Assembly: GCF_008180725.1 (NCBI RefSeq)
Contig: NZ_VTEV01000007.1
Coordinates: 62,001-126,000 of the forward strand
Direction: 5' to 3'
Length of the DNA: 64,000 nucleotides
Source of the DNA: Sutcliffiella horikoshii
GTDB taxonomy: Bacteria; Bacillota; Bacilli; Bacillales; Bacillaceae_I
Part shown: in pieces, positions 43,907 to 53,788 of the stretch
Numbering within the stretch: the stretch's first letter is position 1
Layout of the letters: the number at the start of each line of letters is the position of its first letter
Translations under genes and position numbers: made by a program
The notes under the pieces: model-generated
What the model was told of the DNA's origin: nothing
What the model saw: only the letters and a program-made list of their open reading frames with translations
Database searches by the model: none

Positions 43907-45757
43907 ATGTGTGGTATCGCTGGATGGATAGATTGGAAGAAAGATATCAAAGATCAGAAAGATATAGTAAAAAAGATGGCGGAAACATTATCTTTACGTG
44001 GGCCAGATGATACAAATATTTGGATGGACCGTCATGTGGGATTTGGCCATAAACGTTTAGCTGTTGTTGACCTTGAAGGCGGTAAGCAGCCAATGACAAG
44101 GAATAAAGCGGAGAATAACTATACCATCTGCTATAACGGTGAGCTTTATAACACTGAAGATATTAGAAAAGAATTGATGAAGAGAGGCTATGGTTTTAGA
44201 GGACATTCTGACACAGAAGTTTTACTGACAGCCTATATGGAATGGAAAGAAGAGTGTGTCCATCATTTAAATGGAATTTTTGCATTTGCTATTTGGGATG
44301 AAAAAGAAGAAAAATTGTTCATTGCACGAGACAGACTTGGTGTGAAACCATTATTTTTTCATCAAGGGGAGGGGACGTTGCTTTTTGGTTCTGAACTGAA
44401 AGCACTTCTGGCCCATCCGGAAGTCTCAAGTGAAGTTGGGTACGATGGATTGGCAGAAATCTTCGGACTTGGTCCTTCTCGTTCTCCCGGCCATGGACTT
44501 TTTCATCAAATCAAGGAGCTCCGCCCTGCGCATTTAATGATTATGAGTAAAAAGGAAGGTCTAAAAATCAAGCGGTACTGGAATGTGAAAAGCAGGCCGC
44601 ATACGGATAGTTTCGAGGAAACCGTGGATAAAGTGCGCTATTTGTTCACAGATGCTGTTACAAGACAACTAGTATCAGATGTGCCGGTCTGTACATTTTT
44701 ATCTGGAGGCTTGGATTCTAGTGCCATAACAGCAATTGCAGCAAATGCTTTTAAGAGTGAAGGCAAGCCGCCATTAAATACTTATTCCATCGATTATGAG
44801 GAAAATGAAAAGTACTTTAAAGCAAACGAATTTCAACCAAATTCCGATGAGAAATGGATCAGGAAAATGACGGAAACCTTTGGTACCGTTCATCACCGTT
44901 CCATTATCTCACAAACCAACCTTGCAGCGTATTTAAAAGAAGCGGTGCTAGTAAGAGATCAACCTGGAATGGCGGATATAGACTCTTCCTTACTATGGTT
45001 CTGCAGGGAAATCAAACAAAATTATGTAGTGAGTCTCTCTGGGGAATGTGCAGATGAAATCTTTGGGGGATACCCATGGTTCCACAGACCAGAAGATCTT
45101 GCATCAAGTAACTTCCCTTGGATGCGATCCACTCAAGCCAGAATGGAGCTGCTTCGACCGGAATGGAGAAGGAAACTGAAACTAGATGAATATATTACTT
45201 CTAAATTTGAAGAAACGGTAACGGAAACGCCTAGACTTGAAGGTGAGAGTCTGATAGAAGCGCGTAGACGCGAGTTGTTCTATTTAAATATGATTTGGTT
45301 CATGACAACACTTCTTGACCGCAAGGATAGAATGAGCATGGGTGCAAGCTTAGAAGTTCGTGTTCCCTTTGCTGATCACCGTTTGGTGGAGTATGTCTGG
45401 AATATCCCGTGGGAAATGAAGATGCACGGCAACAGGGAAAAGGGAATCTTAAGGAAGGCTTTGGAAGGCATACTACCTGATGAAGTGCTTTACAGGAAGA
45501 AAAGTCCCTACCCTAAAACCCATCACCCGGTTTATACGAAAATGGTTAGAGGTTGGCTAGAAGAAATACTGGAAGATTCTAACAGTCCATTACTTGAATT
45601 TATGGATAAAAAGAAACTGAAAGAAATCGTATCATCAGAAGGTAAAGCATTTGAGGTACCTTGGTTTGGACAGCTGATGACTGGTCCTCAACTGTTAGCT
45701 CACCTTGCACAAATTCATGTATGGTTTACTCATTACGGTGTAACAATAAAGGAATAA
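43907..45757 (+). CDS. asnO: Asparagine synthase (glutamine-hydrolysing), AsnO type
   Basis: 616 residues from ATG at 43907. This start puts the nucleophile Cys at position 2 (MCGIAGWI), which the class-II glutaminase domain needs after Met removal; an ATG three codons earlier would not. Domain 1 (2-~190) is the glutaminase with GPDDTNIW and CYNGELYN; domain 2 is the ATP-pyrophosphatase with FLSGGLDSSAI. In B. subtilis AsnO is the sporulation-linked synthase, sigma-E controlled; here CATAGTAT at 43854-43861 is a weak candidate sigma-E -10 box. Synteny with yisN supports the name. Confidence 0.93.
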   Translation: MCGIAGWIDWKKDIKDQKDIVKKMAETLSLRGPDDTNIWMDRHVGFGHKRLAVVDLEGGKQPMTRNKAENNYTICYNGELYNTEDIRKELMKRGYGFRGHSDTEVLLTAYMEWKEECVHHLNGIFAFAIWDEKEEKLFIARDRLGVKPLFFHQGEGTLLFGSELKALLAHPEVSSEVGYDGLAEIFGLGPSRSPGHGLFHQIKELRPAHLMIMSKKEGLKIKRYWNVKSRPHTDSFEETVDKVRYLFTDAVTRQLVSDVPVCTFLSGGLDSSAITAIAANAFKSEGKPPLNTYSIDYEENEKYFKANEFQPNSDEKWIRKMTETFGTVHHRSIISQTNLAAYLKEAVLVRDQPGMADIDSSLLWFCREIKQNYVVSLSGECADEIFGGYPWFHRPEDLASSNFPWMRSTQARMELLRPEWRRKLKLDEYITSKFEETVTETPRLEGESLIEARRRELFYLNMIWFMTTLLDRKDRMSMGASLEVRVPFADHRLVEYVWNIPWEMKMHGNREKGILRKALEGILPDEVLYRKKSPYPKTHHPVYTKMVRGWLEEILEDSNSPLLEFMDKKKLKEIVSSEGKAFEVPWFGQLMTGPQLLAHLAQIHVWFTHYGVTIKE

Positions 45758-45800
45758 ATTGCTAAGTATGATTAAATGTGTTTTGATTAAAGTGTAGAAA

Positions 45801-45846
45801 CTCTTTATCGTATTAAAGAGATAAAAGCTCCTGGACAGGAGTTTTT
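45801..45846 (+). terminator. Two consecutive hairpins ending asnO
   Basis: CTCTTTA/TAAAGAG (45801-45807, 45814-45820), followed by CTCCTG/CAGGAG (45828-45833, 45836-45841) with five T residues. Confidence 0.78.
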
Positions 45847-45953
45847 ATTTCCAAGTAAGTGTGTACAAGCCTCTTATTTCTTGTGCAGTATTTGAAAAAA
45901 CCATCATCCAAATGCCGTTTCAGCCCGTTTTTACATAGAGAGAGTGTTATTGA

Positions 45954-45982
45954 TTGTAAGGGTATTTAAAAATATGTATAAT
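45954..45982 (+). promoter_or_regulatory. Candidate promoter of the first carotenoid unit
   Basis: TTGTAA (45954-45959), 17 bases, TATAAT (45977-45982). A second TATAAT at 45988-45993 with TTTAAA 17 bases upstream may be an alternative. Confidence 0.5.
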
Positions 45983-46043
45983 GTTTGTATAATATTTGTT
46001 TAATTATGGAACGGTTTGTTTGGAATGAGGAGGCGTACTTGAA

Positions 46044-47570
46044 ATGAGTAAAAAAATAGTAGTGGTTGGTGCAGGGCCTGGTGGTTTGGCAGCTGCCATG
46101 ATGCTCTCTGCAAATGGCTATGAAGTAACCGTTATGGAAAAACAACCTTATGTTGGAGGAAGAAATTCTTCGATAAAGTTAGGGGATTTCACTTTCGATA
46201 TGGGGCCAACATTTTTAAGTATGCCTCATATAGCAGAGGAGATTTTTGAAGAATCAAGACGAAACATGCATGATTACATGGAAATGAAAGAATTGAAAGA
46301 AATGTATGAACTTGTTTTTCCAGATAAATCATTTATGGTGACTCGTGATAAGGAGAAAATGAAAGAAACCATTGAACGATATTTTCCTGGGGATGGAGAG
46401 GGATATGAACGATTTATGTCTGAAACGGAAAAGCGTATGGACGCCCTTACTCCGATTCTTCAGGGGAAAATGGATCGTTTCTATCATTATTTTCAATGGA
46501 AAGTCATCAAAGCGTTGCCCCAGCTCAGCCTTGGCAGCAGTTTGTACGATCAATTAAGTAAATATTTTCAACAAGAACAACTTAAACTTGCATTCACTTT
46601 TCAATCAAAATATTTAGGGATGTCCCCGTGGGAATGTCCTGGTGCTTTCTCCATTCTCTCTTGGATGGAACATGCATATGGAATCTATCACCCAATCGGA
46701 GGGGTCAATCAACTCTCTGAAAGCATGGCTAAAGTGGTGAAAGAATATGGTGGGAAAATCAACCTTGGTACAGGGGTTAAAAAGCTTTGGTTAGAAGGTC
46801 GAAAAGTGAAAGGTGTCATTTTGGAAAATGGTTCAAAAGTGGAAGCGGATGAAGTGGTGGTTAACGGTGATTTCGCCCATGTGATGACCAATTTAGTGGA
46901 TGACAACGTATTGCAAAAATACAGCAAACGGAAGCTTGAAAAGAAAAAGTATTCTTGCTCCACTTTCATGATTTATCTTGGACTGGACACCATTTATGAT
47001 CTTCCACACCATAGCATTATTTTTGCGGAAGACTACAAAAAAAATGTAGAAGAGATAACCAAAACAAAAAAACTTTCAAGTGACCCATCCATCTATGTAC
47101 AGAATGCTTCTGTTACAGATCCTACTTTGGCTCCAAAAGGAAAATCTGCTCTTTATATTCTTGCACCTGTTCCTAACAACTTTAGTGAGATAGATTGGCA
47201 GGAGAATAAAGATAAGTTCAGAGAATTAGTCTTTGAGACACTTGAGAAGAAGAGCGGATTTAAAGGGTTGAGGGATCACATACAAGTGGAAAAAATCATT
47301 ACTCCCTCTGATTGGGAAAAAGAAGTACTCGTCTATAAAGGTGCCACTTTCAACCTTGGTCACCAACTGACTCAAATGATGGTATTGCGCCCGCATAATA
47401 AATTTGAAGAACTTGAAAACTGTTGGCTTGTTGGGGGAGGTACGCATCCAGGAAGTGGATTGCCGACCATTCTCGAATCAGCGAGAATTACGACCAGACT
47501 ATTGCGTGAAAAGCATGAAACACATGCTCAAAAAAGCTTTCAAGCGCAAAGATTGGAGAAGGCTCAATGA
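46044..47570 (+). CDS. CrtI/CrtN-family carotenoid desaturase
   Basis: 508 residues. The N-terminal FAD-binding motif VVGAGPGGLAAAMML and VMEKQPYVGGRNS are followed by DMGPTFLSMP, and the C-terminal VGGGTHPGSGLPTILESARIT is the CrtI-type carotenoid-binding/FAD motif. It introduces double bonds into a colourless phytoene-like precursor. It is the first gene of a three-gene unit with a second desaturase and CrtM, overlapping the former by 4 bases. Whether it acts before or after its paralogue cannot be read from sequence. Confidence 0.88.
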   Translation: MSKKIVVVGAGPGGLAAAMMLSANGYEVTVMEKQPYVGGRNSSIKLGDFTFDMGPTFLSMPHIAEEIFEESRRNMHDYMEMKELKEMYELVFPDKSFMVTRDKEKMKETIERYFPGDGEGYERFMSETEKRMDALTPILQGKMDRFYHYFQWKVIKALPQLSLGSSLYDQLSKYFQQEQLKLAFTFQSKYLGMSPWECPGAFSILSWMEHAYGIYHPIGGVNQLSESMAKVVKEYGGKINLGTGVKKLWLEGRKVKGVILENGSKVEADEVVVNGDFAHVMTNLVDDNVLQKYSKRKLEKKKYSCSTFMIYLGLDTIYDLPHHSIIFAEDYKKNVEEITKTKKLSSDPSIYVQNASVTDPTLAPKGKSALYILAPVPNNFSEIDWQENKDKFRELVFETLEKKSGFKGLRDHIQVEKIITPSDWEKEVLVYKGATFNLGHQLTQMMVLRPHNKFEELENCWLVGGGTHPGSGLPTILESARITTRLLREKHETHAQKSFQAQRLEKAQ

Positions 47571-49069
47571 GCACGCATATAGCAATTGCAGGCGCAGGTA
47601 TTGGTGGTATGATTACAGCGCTTCTACTAAAGAAGCAAGGATTTCAAGTTAGCTTATATGAAAAAGAAAAACAAGCAGGAGGTAGGCTTGCTTTTGTCGA
47701 AAGGGAAGGGTACCGGATCGATCAAGGTCCAACTATCGTCCTGCTGCCCGATATGCTCAAAGAAATTTTAGCAGAAGCAGGGGTGTCTGAGGATTCTTGG
47801 GAACTACTTGGCCTTGACACGCTTTATAGCATTCATTTCAAAGATGGAAAGAAATACACAAAGTATAAAGATAAAAATACACAACTGCAGGAGTTATCAA
47901 AGCAATTTCCCGGAGAAGAAGAAGGCTTCAAGCGATATATGACAGATATGAAGAAGAGCTTTGAAGTCGGGAAGGCTTCCTTTCTAGAGAAATCGTTTAC
48001 GCGAAAACGAGATTTCTGGACGGGGAAAAATCTTAAAACCTTACTTAGGTTAAAAGCTTATCATTCAACCAAAAAATTCGCAGGATCCTATTTCAACGAT
48101 GAACGTCTCCGAGAAGCGTATTCCCTCCAAGCATTATATATTGGTGGAAATCCTCAAACGGCACCTGCGATGTATAGTTTAATTCCTTACAGTGAGCATG
48201 AACATGGCATCCATTATGTAAAGGGAGGCTATGCTTCTCTTGTTGATGTCCTAGTGGAAACCTTGAAAACCAACGGAATACCGTTGCATTTATCCAGTAA
48301 GGTGGAAAAAATTCAAAAGAAAAATGGCCGCGTTACATCCATTAAAGTTAATGGTGAGACTATCATAGTGGATGGACTCGTTTGGAATGGTGACTTTCCT
48401 GCCTCGGCTGAACACTTCGACGTCCAGAAAAACTATGAACCTTCCTCAGGTTGTGTATTACTATATTTCGGATTGGATGGAAAGTATCAGGATTCGGATG
48501 TTCACCAATTTTTCATGGGTGGAAACTTCGAGCAGCATATGAAAGAAGTGTTTCAAGGCAAGAAGGTTCCATCAGATCCTTCATTTTACACATTTAATCC
48601 AAGCGTAATCGATTCCACATTGGCACCAGATGGAAAAAGCGTTCTTTACGTCCTGATTCCAGTTCCTTCTGGCAGTCACATAGATTGGAGTAAAGAAAAG
48701 TCTTTTATAGACAGAATGATCAAGAGTATTGAACAAAGGGCTTTTCCTGAATTGACAAAAAGAATGGAATGGATGGAAGTAAGAACACCTAATGATGCCG
48801 AGCGCGACGGACTGTTTCAAGGTGGCAGCTTCGGTATCGCTCCCAATTTATTTCAATCTGGTGTATTCCGCCCTCAGGCTAAACCGTCTTCTACTCTAGA
48901 CAATGTTTATGCAACGGGTGCATCTATACACCCAGGTGGTGGTATTCCAATTGTTATGCAAAGCGCTAAACTTGCAGCAAACCAAATTATCCATGATTTT
49001 GCCCATCATTCATCTGCAAAGGATGTGAATCTCAATGAACGACTTAATGAAAGCATATCATCATTGTGA
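47567..49069 (+). CDS. crtN: CrtN-type dehydrosqualene/apophytoene desaturase
   Basis: 500 residues. The FAD motif is IAGAGIGGMITALLL. Stretches LQALYIGGNPQTAPAMYSLIPY and ATGASIHPGGGIPIVMQSAKL match staphylococcal CrtN (LAFQTLYIG...; AGASTHPGAGVPIV) more closely than CrtP. Such enzymes turn dehydrosqualene (diapophytoene) into yellow diaponeurosporene or diapolycopene. It overlaps the upstream desaturase by 4 bases and crtM by 35 bases. The gene symbol is by similarity; the division of labour between the two desaturases is inferred. Confidence 0.85.
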   Translation: MSTHIAIAGAGIGGMITALLLKKQGFQVSLYEKEKQAGGRLAFVEREGYRIDQGPTIVLLPDMLKEILAEAGVSEDSWELLGLDTLYSIHFKDGKKYTKYKDKNTQLQELSKQFPGEEEGFKRYMTDMKKSFEVGKASFLEKSFTRKRDFWTGKNLKTLLRLKAYHSTKKFAGSYFNDERLREAYSLQALYIGGNPQTAPAMYSLIPYSEHEHGIHYVKGGYASLVDVLVETLKTNGIPLHLSSKVEKIQKKNGRVTSIKVNGETIIVDGLVWNGDFPASAEHFDVQKNYEPSSGCVLLYFGLDGKYQDSDVHQFFMGGNFEQHMKEVFQGKKVPSDPSFYTFNPSVIDSTLAPDGKSVLYVLIPVPSGSHIDWSKEKSFIDRMIKSIEQRAFPELTKRMEWMEVRTPNDAERDGLFQGGSFGIAPNLFQSGVFRPQAKPSSTLDNVYATGASIHPGGGIPIVMQSAKLAANQIIHDFAHHSSAKDVNLNERLNESISSL

Positions 49070-49868
49070 ATCTATAATTAAAGAACATTCCAAAACATTC
49101 TATAAAGCATTTATGCTCCTGCCGAAAGAGAAGAAACAGGCAGTCTGGGCTGTTTATGCGTTTTGTCGACAGGTGGACGATATAGTGGATGAAGGAGTGA
49201 ATCCAAAAGAAGAGCTTTTTACATTCAAAAGAATGTTTGCTGACTTTCTAGCGGGCGAATTACCTTCAGAAGATCCAATGTGGTTAGCTCTTCAGGATGT
49301 GTTCAATAGATACGAGATGGATGTCCAATCCTTCCATGATATGATAGTTGGCCAAGAAATGGACTTATACAAAAAGTTGTACTTTACAGAGGAAGAGGTT
49401 TTGCACTATTCCTACCATGTAGCAAGTACAGTTGGTTTGATGCTATTGCCAATCCTTGCTCCTAAGAAAAAAAATGCATTGCGAGAGGATGCTATTGCGC
49501 TTGGACAGGCGATGCAGATTACTAATATTCTTCGGGATATCGGAGAAGACCTTGAGCGTGACAGAATTTATATCCCGATTGAAAAGTTGGAAAAAGCCGG
49601 CTATTCATTGGATGACTTGAATAAGCACATCGTGAATAACAAATTCATATCGGTGTGGGAAGAGATGGCGAGCAAAGCGGAAAGTCTTTACGAACAAGCG
49701 TTGAATACGATTCATCTCTATCCAATGCATTCGCGAACCCCTGTTAAAGGAGCTGCCTATTTATATCGGGCAATACTAGGTTCCATACGCAAAAAAGGAT
49801 ATTCCGTATTCAAGACGAAGCATTATGTTACAAGTGAAGAAAAACAGCAAATCATATCGCAAATGTAA
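49035..49868 (+). CDS. crtM: C30 phytoene synthase-type prenyltransferase CrtM
   Basis: 277 residues of the squalene/phytoene synthase family. The two Asp-rich metal sites are VDDIVDE (about 48-54) and LRDIGEDLERDRIYIP; SKTFYKAFMLLP is the conserved N-terminal signature. It condenses two prenyl diphosphates (two farnesyl units for a C30 carotenoid) head to head. The start at 49035 overlaps the desaturase and follows AAGGATGTG; ATG at 49047 is an alternative. It holds the syntenic place of B. subtilis yisP, which is a member of the same family. Confidence 0.92.
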   Translation: MNDLMKAYHHCESIIKEHSKTFYKAFMLLPKEKKQAVWAVYAFCRQVDDIVDEGVNPKEELFTFKRMFADFLAGELPSEDPMWLALQDVFNRYEMDVQSFHDMIVGQEMDLYKKLYFTEEEVLHYSYHVASTVGLMLLPILAPKKKNALREDAIALGQAMQITNILRDIGEDLERDRIYIPIEKLEKAGYSLDDLNKHIVNNKFISVWEEMASKAESLYEQALNTIHLYPMHSRTPVKGAAYLYRAILGSIRKKGYSVFKTKHYVTSEEKQQIISQM

Positions 49869-49897
49869 AAACCACAGTCCGATGGGGCTGTGGTTTT
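49868..49897 (+). terminator. Terminator after crtM
   Basis: AAAACCACAGTCC (49868-49880) pairs with GGCTGTGGTTTT (49886-49897) with one bulge. Confidence 0.85.
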
Positions 49898-49925
49898 AAT
49901 TAAGGGATTAAAAAGTATAAAGTTC

Positions 49926-50472
49926 GGTGATTTCCGTTCCAGGTGCTTCGCTTGCCTGCGGGCGGCCCGGAAGCCTTCTTGACTTTCGCCGAAGCCACTG
50001 AAAAAGTCATTGATTATAGAGATTATTTTGCCACCGCTGTTGATTTCCGAAAAAGGCTTCGCTTTCCTAGGGGCGCTGCTGGAGCCTCCTCGGCAAGCCT
50101 GCGGGGTCTCCACCTAGCGCTATCTCCCTCAGGAGTCTCCGCCTTTTTCTCCAATCACCAGCTAGAAATCATTTAAGTACATGAGATTTCAGTTTTTCAG
50201 TAGCTTCTCTGCGCCTCCGGGGTCTCACCTGTCCCTTCCTCCCGCGGGCGTCTGCGCGCCTTCCACTCCAATCAACAAGGTGGCTTCATTCATTTAAGGG
50301 TTAATAAAAATCCCTCTAACCGGGTTAAACGCAATTTTCAGCTGTGCATTGGAGCAAATGGCGGAGACTCCAGCGGGGGAGTAACGGTAGCTTGAGACCC
50401 CTGAAGCGTTGTGAGGAGGCTCAAGCACCGTCCCGCGGAAAGCGAAGCCATTTGCGGAAAGGAACAGCGGTG
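49926..50472. repeat. Compound inverted dispersed repeat, copy 2
   Basis: The gene-free stretch 49898-50521 between convergent crtM and crtP is this element. It has four pieces: a truncated unit (49926-49990), a full unit (50034-50160), a truncated unit (50210-50277), and a full inverted unit (50340-50472). The same order of pieces, with conserved linkers such as CACTGAAAAAGTC and AGCTAGAAATCATTTA, occurs at 56651-57223. Reading frames across it are artefacts. Confidence 0.88.
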
Positions 50473-50521
50473 ATAAACCAAAAACGAATGTCTTATACTA
50501 AAAGAACACTTTTTATCAGGT

Positions 50522-51988
50522 TTATTTTTTCGCTATACTTATCGCATTTGCAACGTTTAGCCCTGATAGGGTGACCATGGGTGAGCCTCCGCCCGGGTGG
50601 GTAGAACCGCCAACAAAGTACAGATTAGCAATATCAGCAGATTTGTTCCTTGGTCGGAAAAACGCATCTGTTTTACGGTTGGATGCCATTCCATATAAAG
50701 CTCCTCTAAAAGCACCAAAGGAAGTTTCGATATCTTTAGGCGTAATCACCTTTTCAGAGAGCATATTCTCCTTCAGTGATAACCCTCTTTTAGCTAATGT
50801 TTCATAAATAAGTTCCTTATAGTCGTAAGCATTCTCATTATGAGGAGATGTTGCCGGTGCATTCACCAATATGAAAAGGTTGTCCCCAATTGGGCTTTTC
50901 TCCTTTTCAGTAAAAGAAGAATTACTCAAATAGATGGTGGGATCATTTGCATATGCTTTGTCCTGAAATAAACTGTTAAACTCTTGCTTGTAATCACTAG
51001 AAAAATAGACAGTATGATGTAATAGTTCAGAATGCCTCTTCTTCATTTCTGCAAGGACAACAAAGGCAGAGATGGAAGGTTCGAATTTTGCCGCCTTCTT
51101 ATCTGAAAAATGCGGCCTATCTACTTCTTTTACAAGTTCTGGATAGGCGACAAGTAGATCTGCATTCATCACAACCGTATCTGCAGAATACTGTTCACCA
51201 CCTTCTGTTGATAGAGAAACAACTTGTTTGTTCTTTACTTCCATACTGGTAACCTTGCAATTAGTATGGATCGAAACTCCAAGTTTTCTTGCTAGTTTTT
51301 CGAACCCTTCTGCAATTTTTGTGTTACCGCCTTTTGTATAGTAGACCCCTTCCACAAGCTCCAAATAAGCGATGAGGCCAAATGTTGCAGGAGAGACATA
51401 CGGCGAGGAGCCGATATAGGTGGCATAGCGGTCAAGGGCTTGGATCACAAAAGGGTTGGTGAAATACTTGCTGTGAAAATGATGCAAGGACTGTAACGGT
51501 CGCACCTTGCTAAAGGAATATCCTAAACTTGGAGAGAGATAATCTACAGTTGATGTAAAGGTCCTCCGGAAAAACTGGCTCTTTCCCATCTGATACAAAC
51601 GTGTGACTTCCTCCAAATATGATGGGTAATTTTTGGCTCCAACCGGGTCGAGCGTTGCAAGCTGGTCTATCATTTTCTCTTGATCAGAACTGAAGTCAAA
51701 AACAGTTCCATCTGGTGAAAAATTACGAGTATGTGATTTTAGTTTAATAAATTCAAAATATGAATCGGGATTTTCCCCTGTTTGAGAAATAACTTCCCTG
51801 AATACATCTGGCATCGTAATCGTATTTGGTCCAAAATCAAAAGATGCCTCTCCTAACTGAACAGGCATCAGCTTTCCACCTAAGTGGTTGTTTTTTTCCA
51901 ATAATGTAACAGTGAATCCCTTGTTAGCGAGGCTGATTGCAGAAGATAAACCACCAAGGCCTCCACCTATGACAACGACATTCTTCAT
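50522..51988 (-). CDS. crtP: CrtP-type carotenoid oxygenase (CrtI superfamily)
   Basis: 488 residues. FAD motif VIGGGLGGLSSAISL and C-terminal YFVGGSTHPGGGSPMVTLSG match staphylococcal CrtP (GGSVNPGGGMPMVTLSG), which oxidises the terminal methyl of diaponeurosporene to an aldehyde or acid. AYANDPTIYLSNSS is another shared block. It is the last gene of the minus-strand unit, overlapping the glycosyltransferase by 4 bases. It probably forms the carboxyl end that is later esterified with sugar. Confidence 0.87.
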   Translation of the reverse strand: MKNVVVIGGGLGGLSSAISLANKGFTVTLLEKNNHLGGKLMPVQLGEASFDFGPNTITMPDVFREVISQTGENPDSYFEFIKLKSHTRNFSPDGTVFDFSSDQEKMIDQLATLDPVGAKNYPSYLEEVTRLYQMGKSQFFRRTFTSTVDYLSPSLGYSFSKVRPLQSLHHFHSKYFTNPFVIQALDRYATYIGSSPYVSPATFGLIAYLELVEGVYYTKGGNTKIAEGFEKLARKLGVSIHTNCKVTSMEVKNKQVVSLSTEGGEQYSADTVVMNADLLVAYPELVKEVDRPHFSDKKAAKFEPSISAFVVLAEMKKRHSELLHHTVYFSSDYKQEFNSLFQDKAYANDPTIYLSNSSFTEKEKSPIGDNLFILVNAPATSPHNENAYDYKELIYETLAKRGLSLKENMLSEKVITPKDIETSFGAFRGALYGMASNRKTDAFFRPRNKSADIANLYFVGGSTHPGGGSPMVTLSGLNVANAISIAKK

Positions 51989-53094
51989 TTATAGGCACGC
52001 CCCTTCCAAATATAATGTTGTTTCCTCCAAGATTTCCACATGGAAGCGTGCAGAATGACCAAGAAGGCCAATGCGCTTAAAGGCATGAAAAGAAATAAGT
52101 ATGCTAGCTGTCCTGTCCGAAGGTCGATATATAGCTTTTGCATCCATACAAGTAGCAGAGGCACCAAAAACCAAACTCCATATAGAGGAGAAAGAAGTGC
52201 CAAGAATAAAGGAGCAATATAAAACAAGCTGTAAAACAAGGTTAATCCCATTGCCATTAGAGGAGACTTTCCAATGCCGATATAAATATTTTTCAAAAAG
52301 CCATTCCAGACCTCTTGATTTGTTTCATACATATGACAGGTTACATATGGAGTGGCATTTATTAATTTCACTTGAAATCCGTGTTCTTTCATCACCCTGG
52401 CGAGATGAACATCTTCGACAATGCTAGATTTCACAGAGAAATGTCCTTCTACAAAATCATAGGCGCTTCTTTCAAACAACATGAATGCTCCGTGAGCGGC
52501 ACTAGCAGGCTTATAGGAGCTATAATTAGCCAAGCCAAGGGGAAGATGAAGCCAGATAACAAAATGTTGCATTGGAACCACTAGCTTGCTTAGCCAGCTT
52601 GTAACTGGAAACCGCGGAAATCCCGTTACCAATCCGACTTTCTCATTTTGGAAAAAAGGAAGCATTTTCTCGATGGTATTCTCTTTCAACCGTGCGTCCG
52701 CATCTAAAAATAACAAATAATCGCCGTTAGCAGCATGGGAAAGCTGATAGCAGGCATGCACTTTTCCTGCCCAGCCTTTTTTCAAAGGAGCCCCTTGCAG
52801 GATAGAGAAGCGGCTATCTTTTATAGTGGAATTAACCGCCAAGGAATAGGTGGAGTCTGAAGAATGATCATCCAATAAGATAAATTCTATATTTGAGTAT
52901 GTGAGTTTCTTAAAGTTTTCGATTAATTCGAAGACGTTCCGTTCTTCATCACGCATTGGTACCAATATCGATACAAGGGGTGGTATCGTGGATTTCATTG
53001 GTTTTGGATAAGCAGGATAAAACAATCCATTGATGATAATCCAGAGGAAAGACAATAATAATCCGGCAGAAAGCAAGATAGCGAATGTTTCCAT
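51985..53094 (-). CDS. Family-2 glycosyltransferase, CrtQ-like
   Basis: 369 residues. After one N-terminal membrane helix comes the GT-A domain: SILVPMRDEERNVFELI, LLDDHSSDSTY, and the metal-binding DxD in FLDADARL; GFQVKLINATPYVTCHMY and two to three C-terminal membrane segments follow. Similar membrane glycosyltransferases glycosylate carotenoid acids or hydroxyls, as CrtQ does for staphyloxanthin. The start ATG follows AAGGAGG by 8 bases. It lies between the acyltransferase and crtP. Confidence 0.85.
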   Translation of the reverse strand: METFAILLSAGLLLSFLWIIINGLFYPAYPKPMKSTIPPLVSILVPMRDEERNVFELIENFKKLTYSNIEFILLDDHSSDSTYSLAVNSTIKDSRFSILQGAPLKKGWAGKVHACYQLSHAANGDYLLFLDADARLKENTIEKMLPFFQNEKVGLVTGFPRFPVTSWLSKLVVPMQHFVIWLHLPLGLANYSSYKPASAAHGAFMLFERSAYDFVEGHFSVKSSIVEDVHLARVMKEHGFQVKLINATPYVTCHMYETNQEVWNGFLKNIYIGIGKSPLMAMGLTLFYSLFYIAPLFLALLSPLYGVWFLVPLLLVWMQKLYIDLRTGQLAYLFLFMPLSALAFLVILHASMWKSWRKQHYIWKGRAYK

Positions 53095-53122
53095 AACAGT
53101 TTTCCTCCTTCAAATTCCATCA

Positions 53123-53788
53123 TTAAAGTATAGATTGATAATGTCCTGTTGTTTGTTGTATTACATCTTGCTTTACTCTATCTAGCAAAAGGGTATAGTG
53201 GTCTTCTAAAGATTGATTTTTCTCTTTTGACGAATTGCCTTTTAGTTCTGAGTAATAGATCGGTTCTTCTAGTTTAATATATACTTCAGGTTTCCGTTCA
53301 CCGGTGAAAGTATAGTAAAGGCATACAGAAACTATCGGAATATCTGTGTTCTTGGTGATGTGCACCGCTCCTGGCAGGAAACCAAGTGGACGAATCTCGA
53401 GGTGTCGCTCATCTCCTTGTGGAAAGAGCCACAAAGTTTTTCCGTCTTTTAATCTTTCTTTTGCATAATTCATAGACCGGACAATGTCCTTTGGATTTTC
53501 TCTGTTCACCGAAAATGCACCTATTCTACGAAAGAAGGGGAACTCACGAATTCCTTTTTCATGCATCATCACATAGCTCTCCTGCTTGGTGACCACCTGA
53601 TTCAAATGGAAGACAACCAAAGCGTCCCACCATGTACTGTGATTGACGATATACAAGGAAGGGGACGGGGGGAGGCTTGACTGCTCTCCCATGGCATAAT
53701 AGATTTCTCTAAAATGAAATCGGAGAAATCGTTTGTTGAACTGGTGAAAGAAATAATCAAACTGTTTGCTTTTTTTTGCTGGAATCAT
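53123..53788 (-). CDS. PlsC-like acyltransferase of the carotenoid locus (CrtO-type role)
   Basis: 221 residues, with the 1-acyl-glycerol-phosphate acyltransferase motifs NHSTWWDALV (NHx4D) and LFPQGDERH (FPEG variant with Gln). No signal peptide. Its place beside the glycosyltransferase suggests it adds a fatty acyl group to the sugar of the carotenoid, the role of CrtO in Staphylococcus, though CrtO itself is of a different type (inference). The start overlaps the DUF422 gene by 32 bases, with AAAGGAG upstream. Confidence 0.82.
   Translation of the reverse strand: MIPAKKSKQFDYFFHQFNKRFLRFHFREIYYAMGEQSSLPPSPSLYIVNHSTWWDALVVFHLNQVVTKQESYVMMHEKGIREFPFFRRIGAFSVNRENPKDIVRSMNYAKERLKDGKTLWLFPQGDERHLEIRPLGFLPGAVHITKNTDIPIVSVCLYYTFTGERKPEVYIKLEEPIYYSELKGNSSKEKNQSLEDHYTLLLDRVKQDVIQQTTGHYQSIL

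Noticed and set aside
45940-45965. Sigma-B promoter for the carotenoid unit (GGGTAT at 45960-45965)
   Set aside because: No GTTT-type -35 at 12-15 bases upstream; the nearest GTTTTT is 27 bases away.
49823-50574. Reading frames of 76-96 codons between crtM and crtP
   Set aside because: They lie in the compound repeat; equivalent frames arise at 56469-56723 for the same reason.
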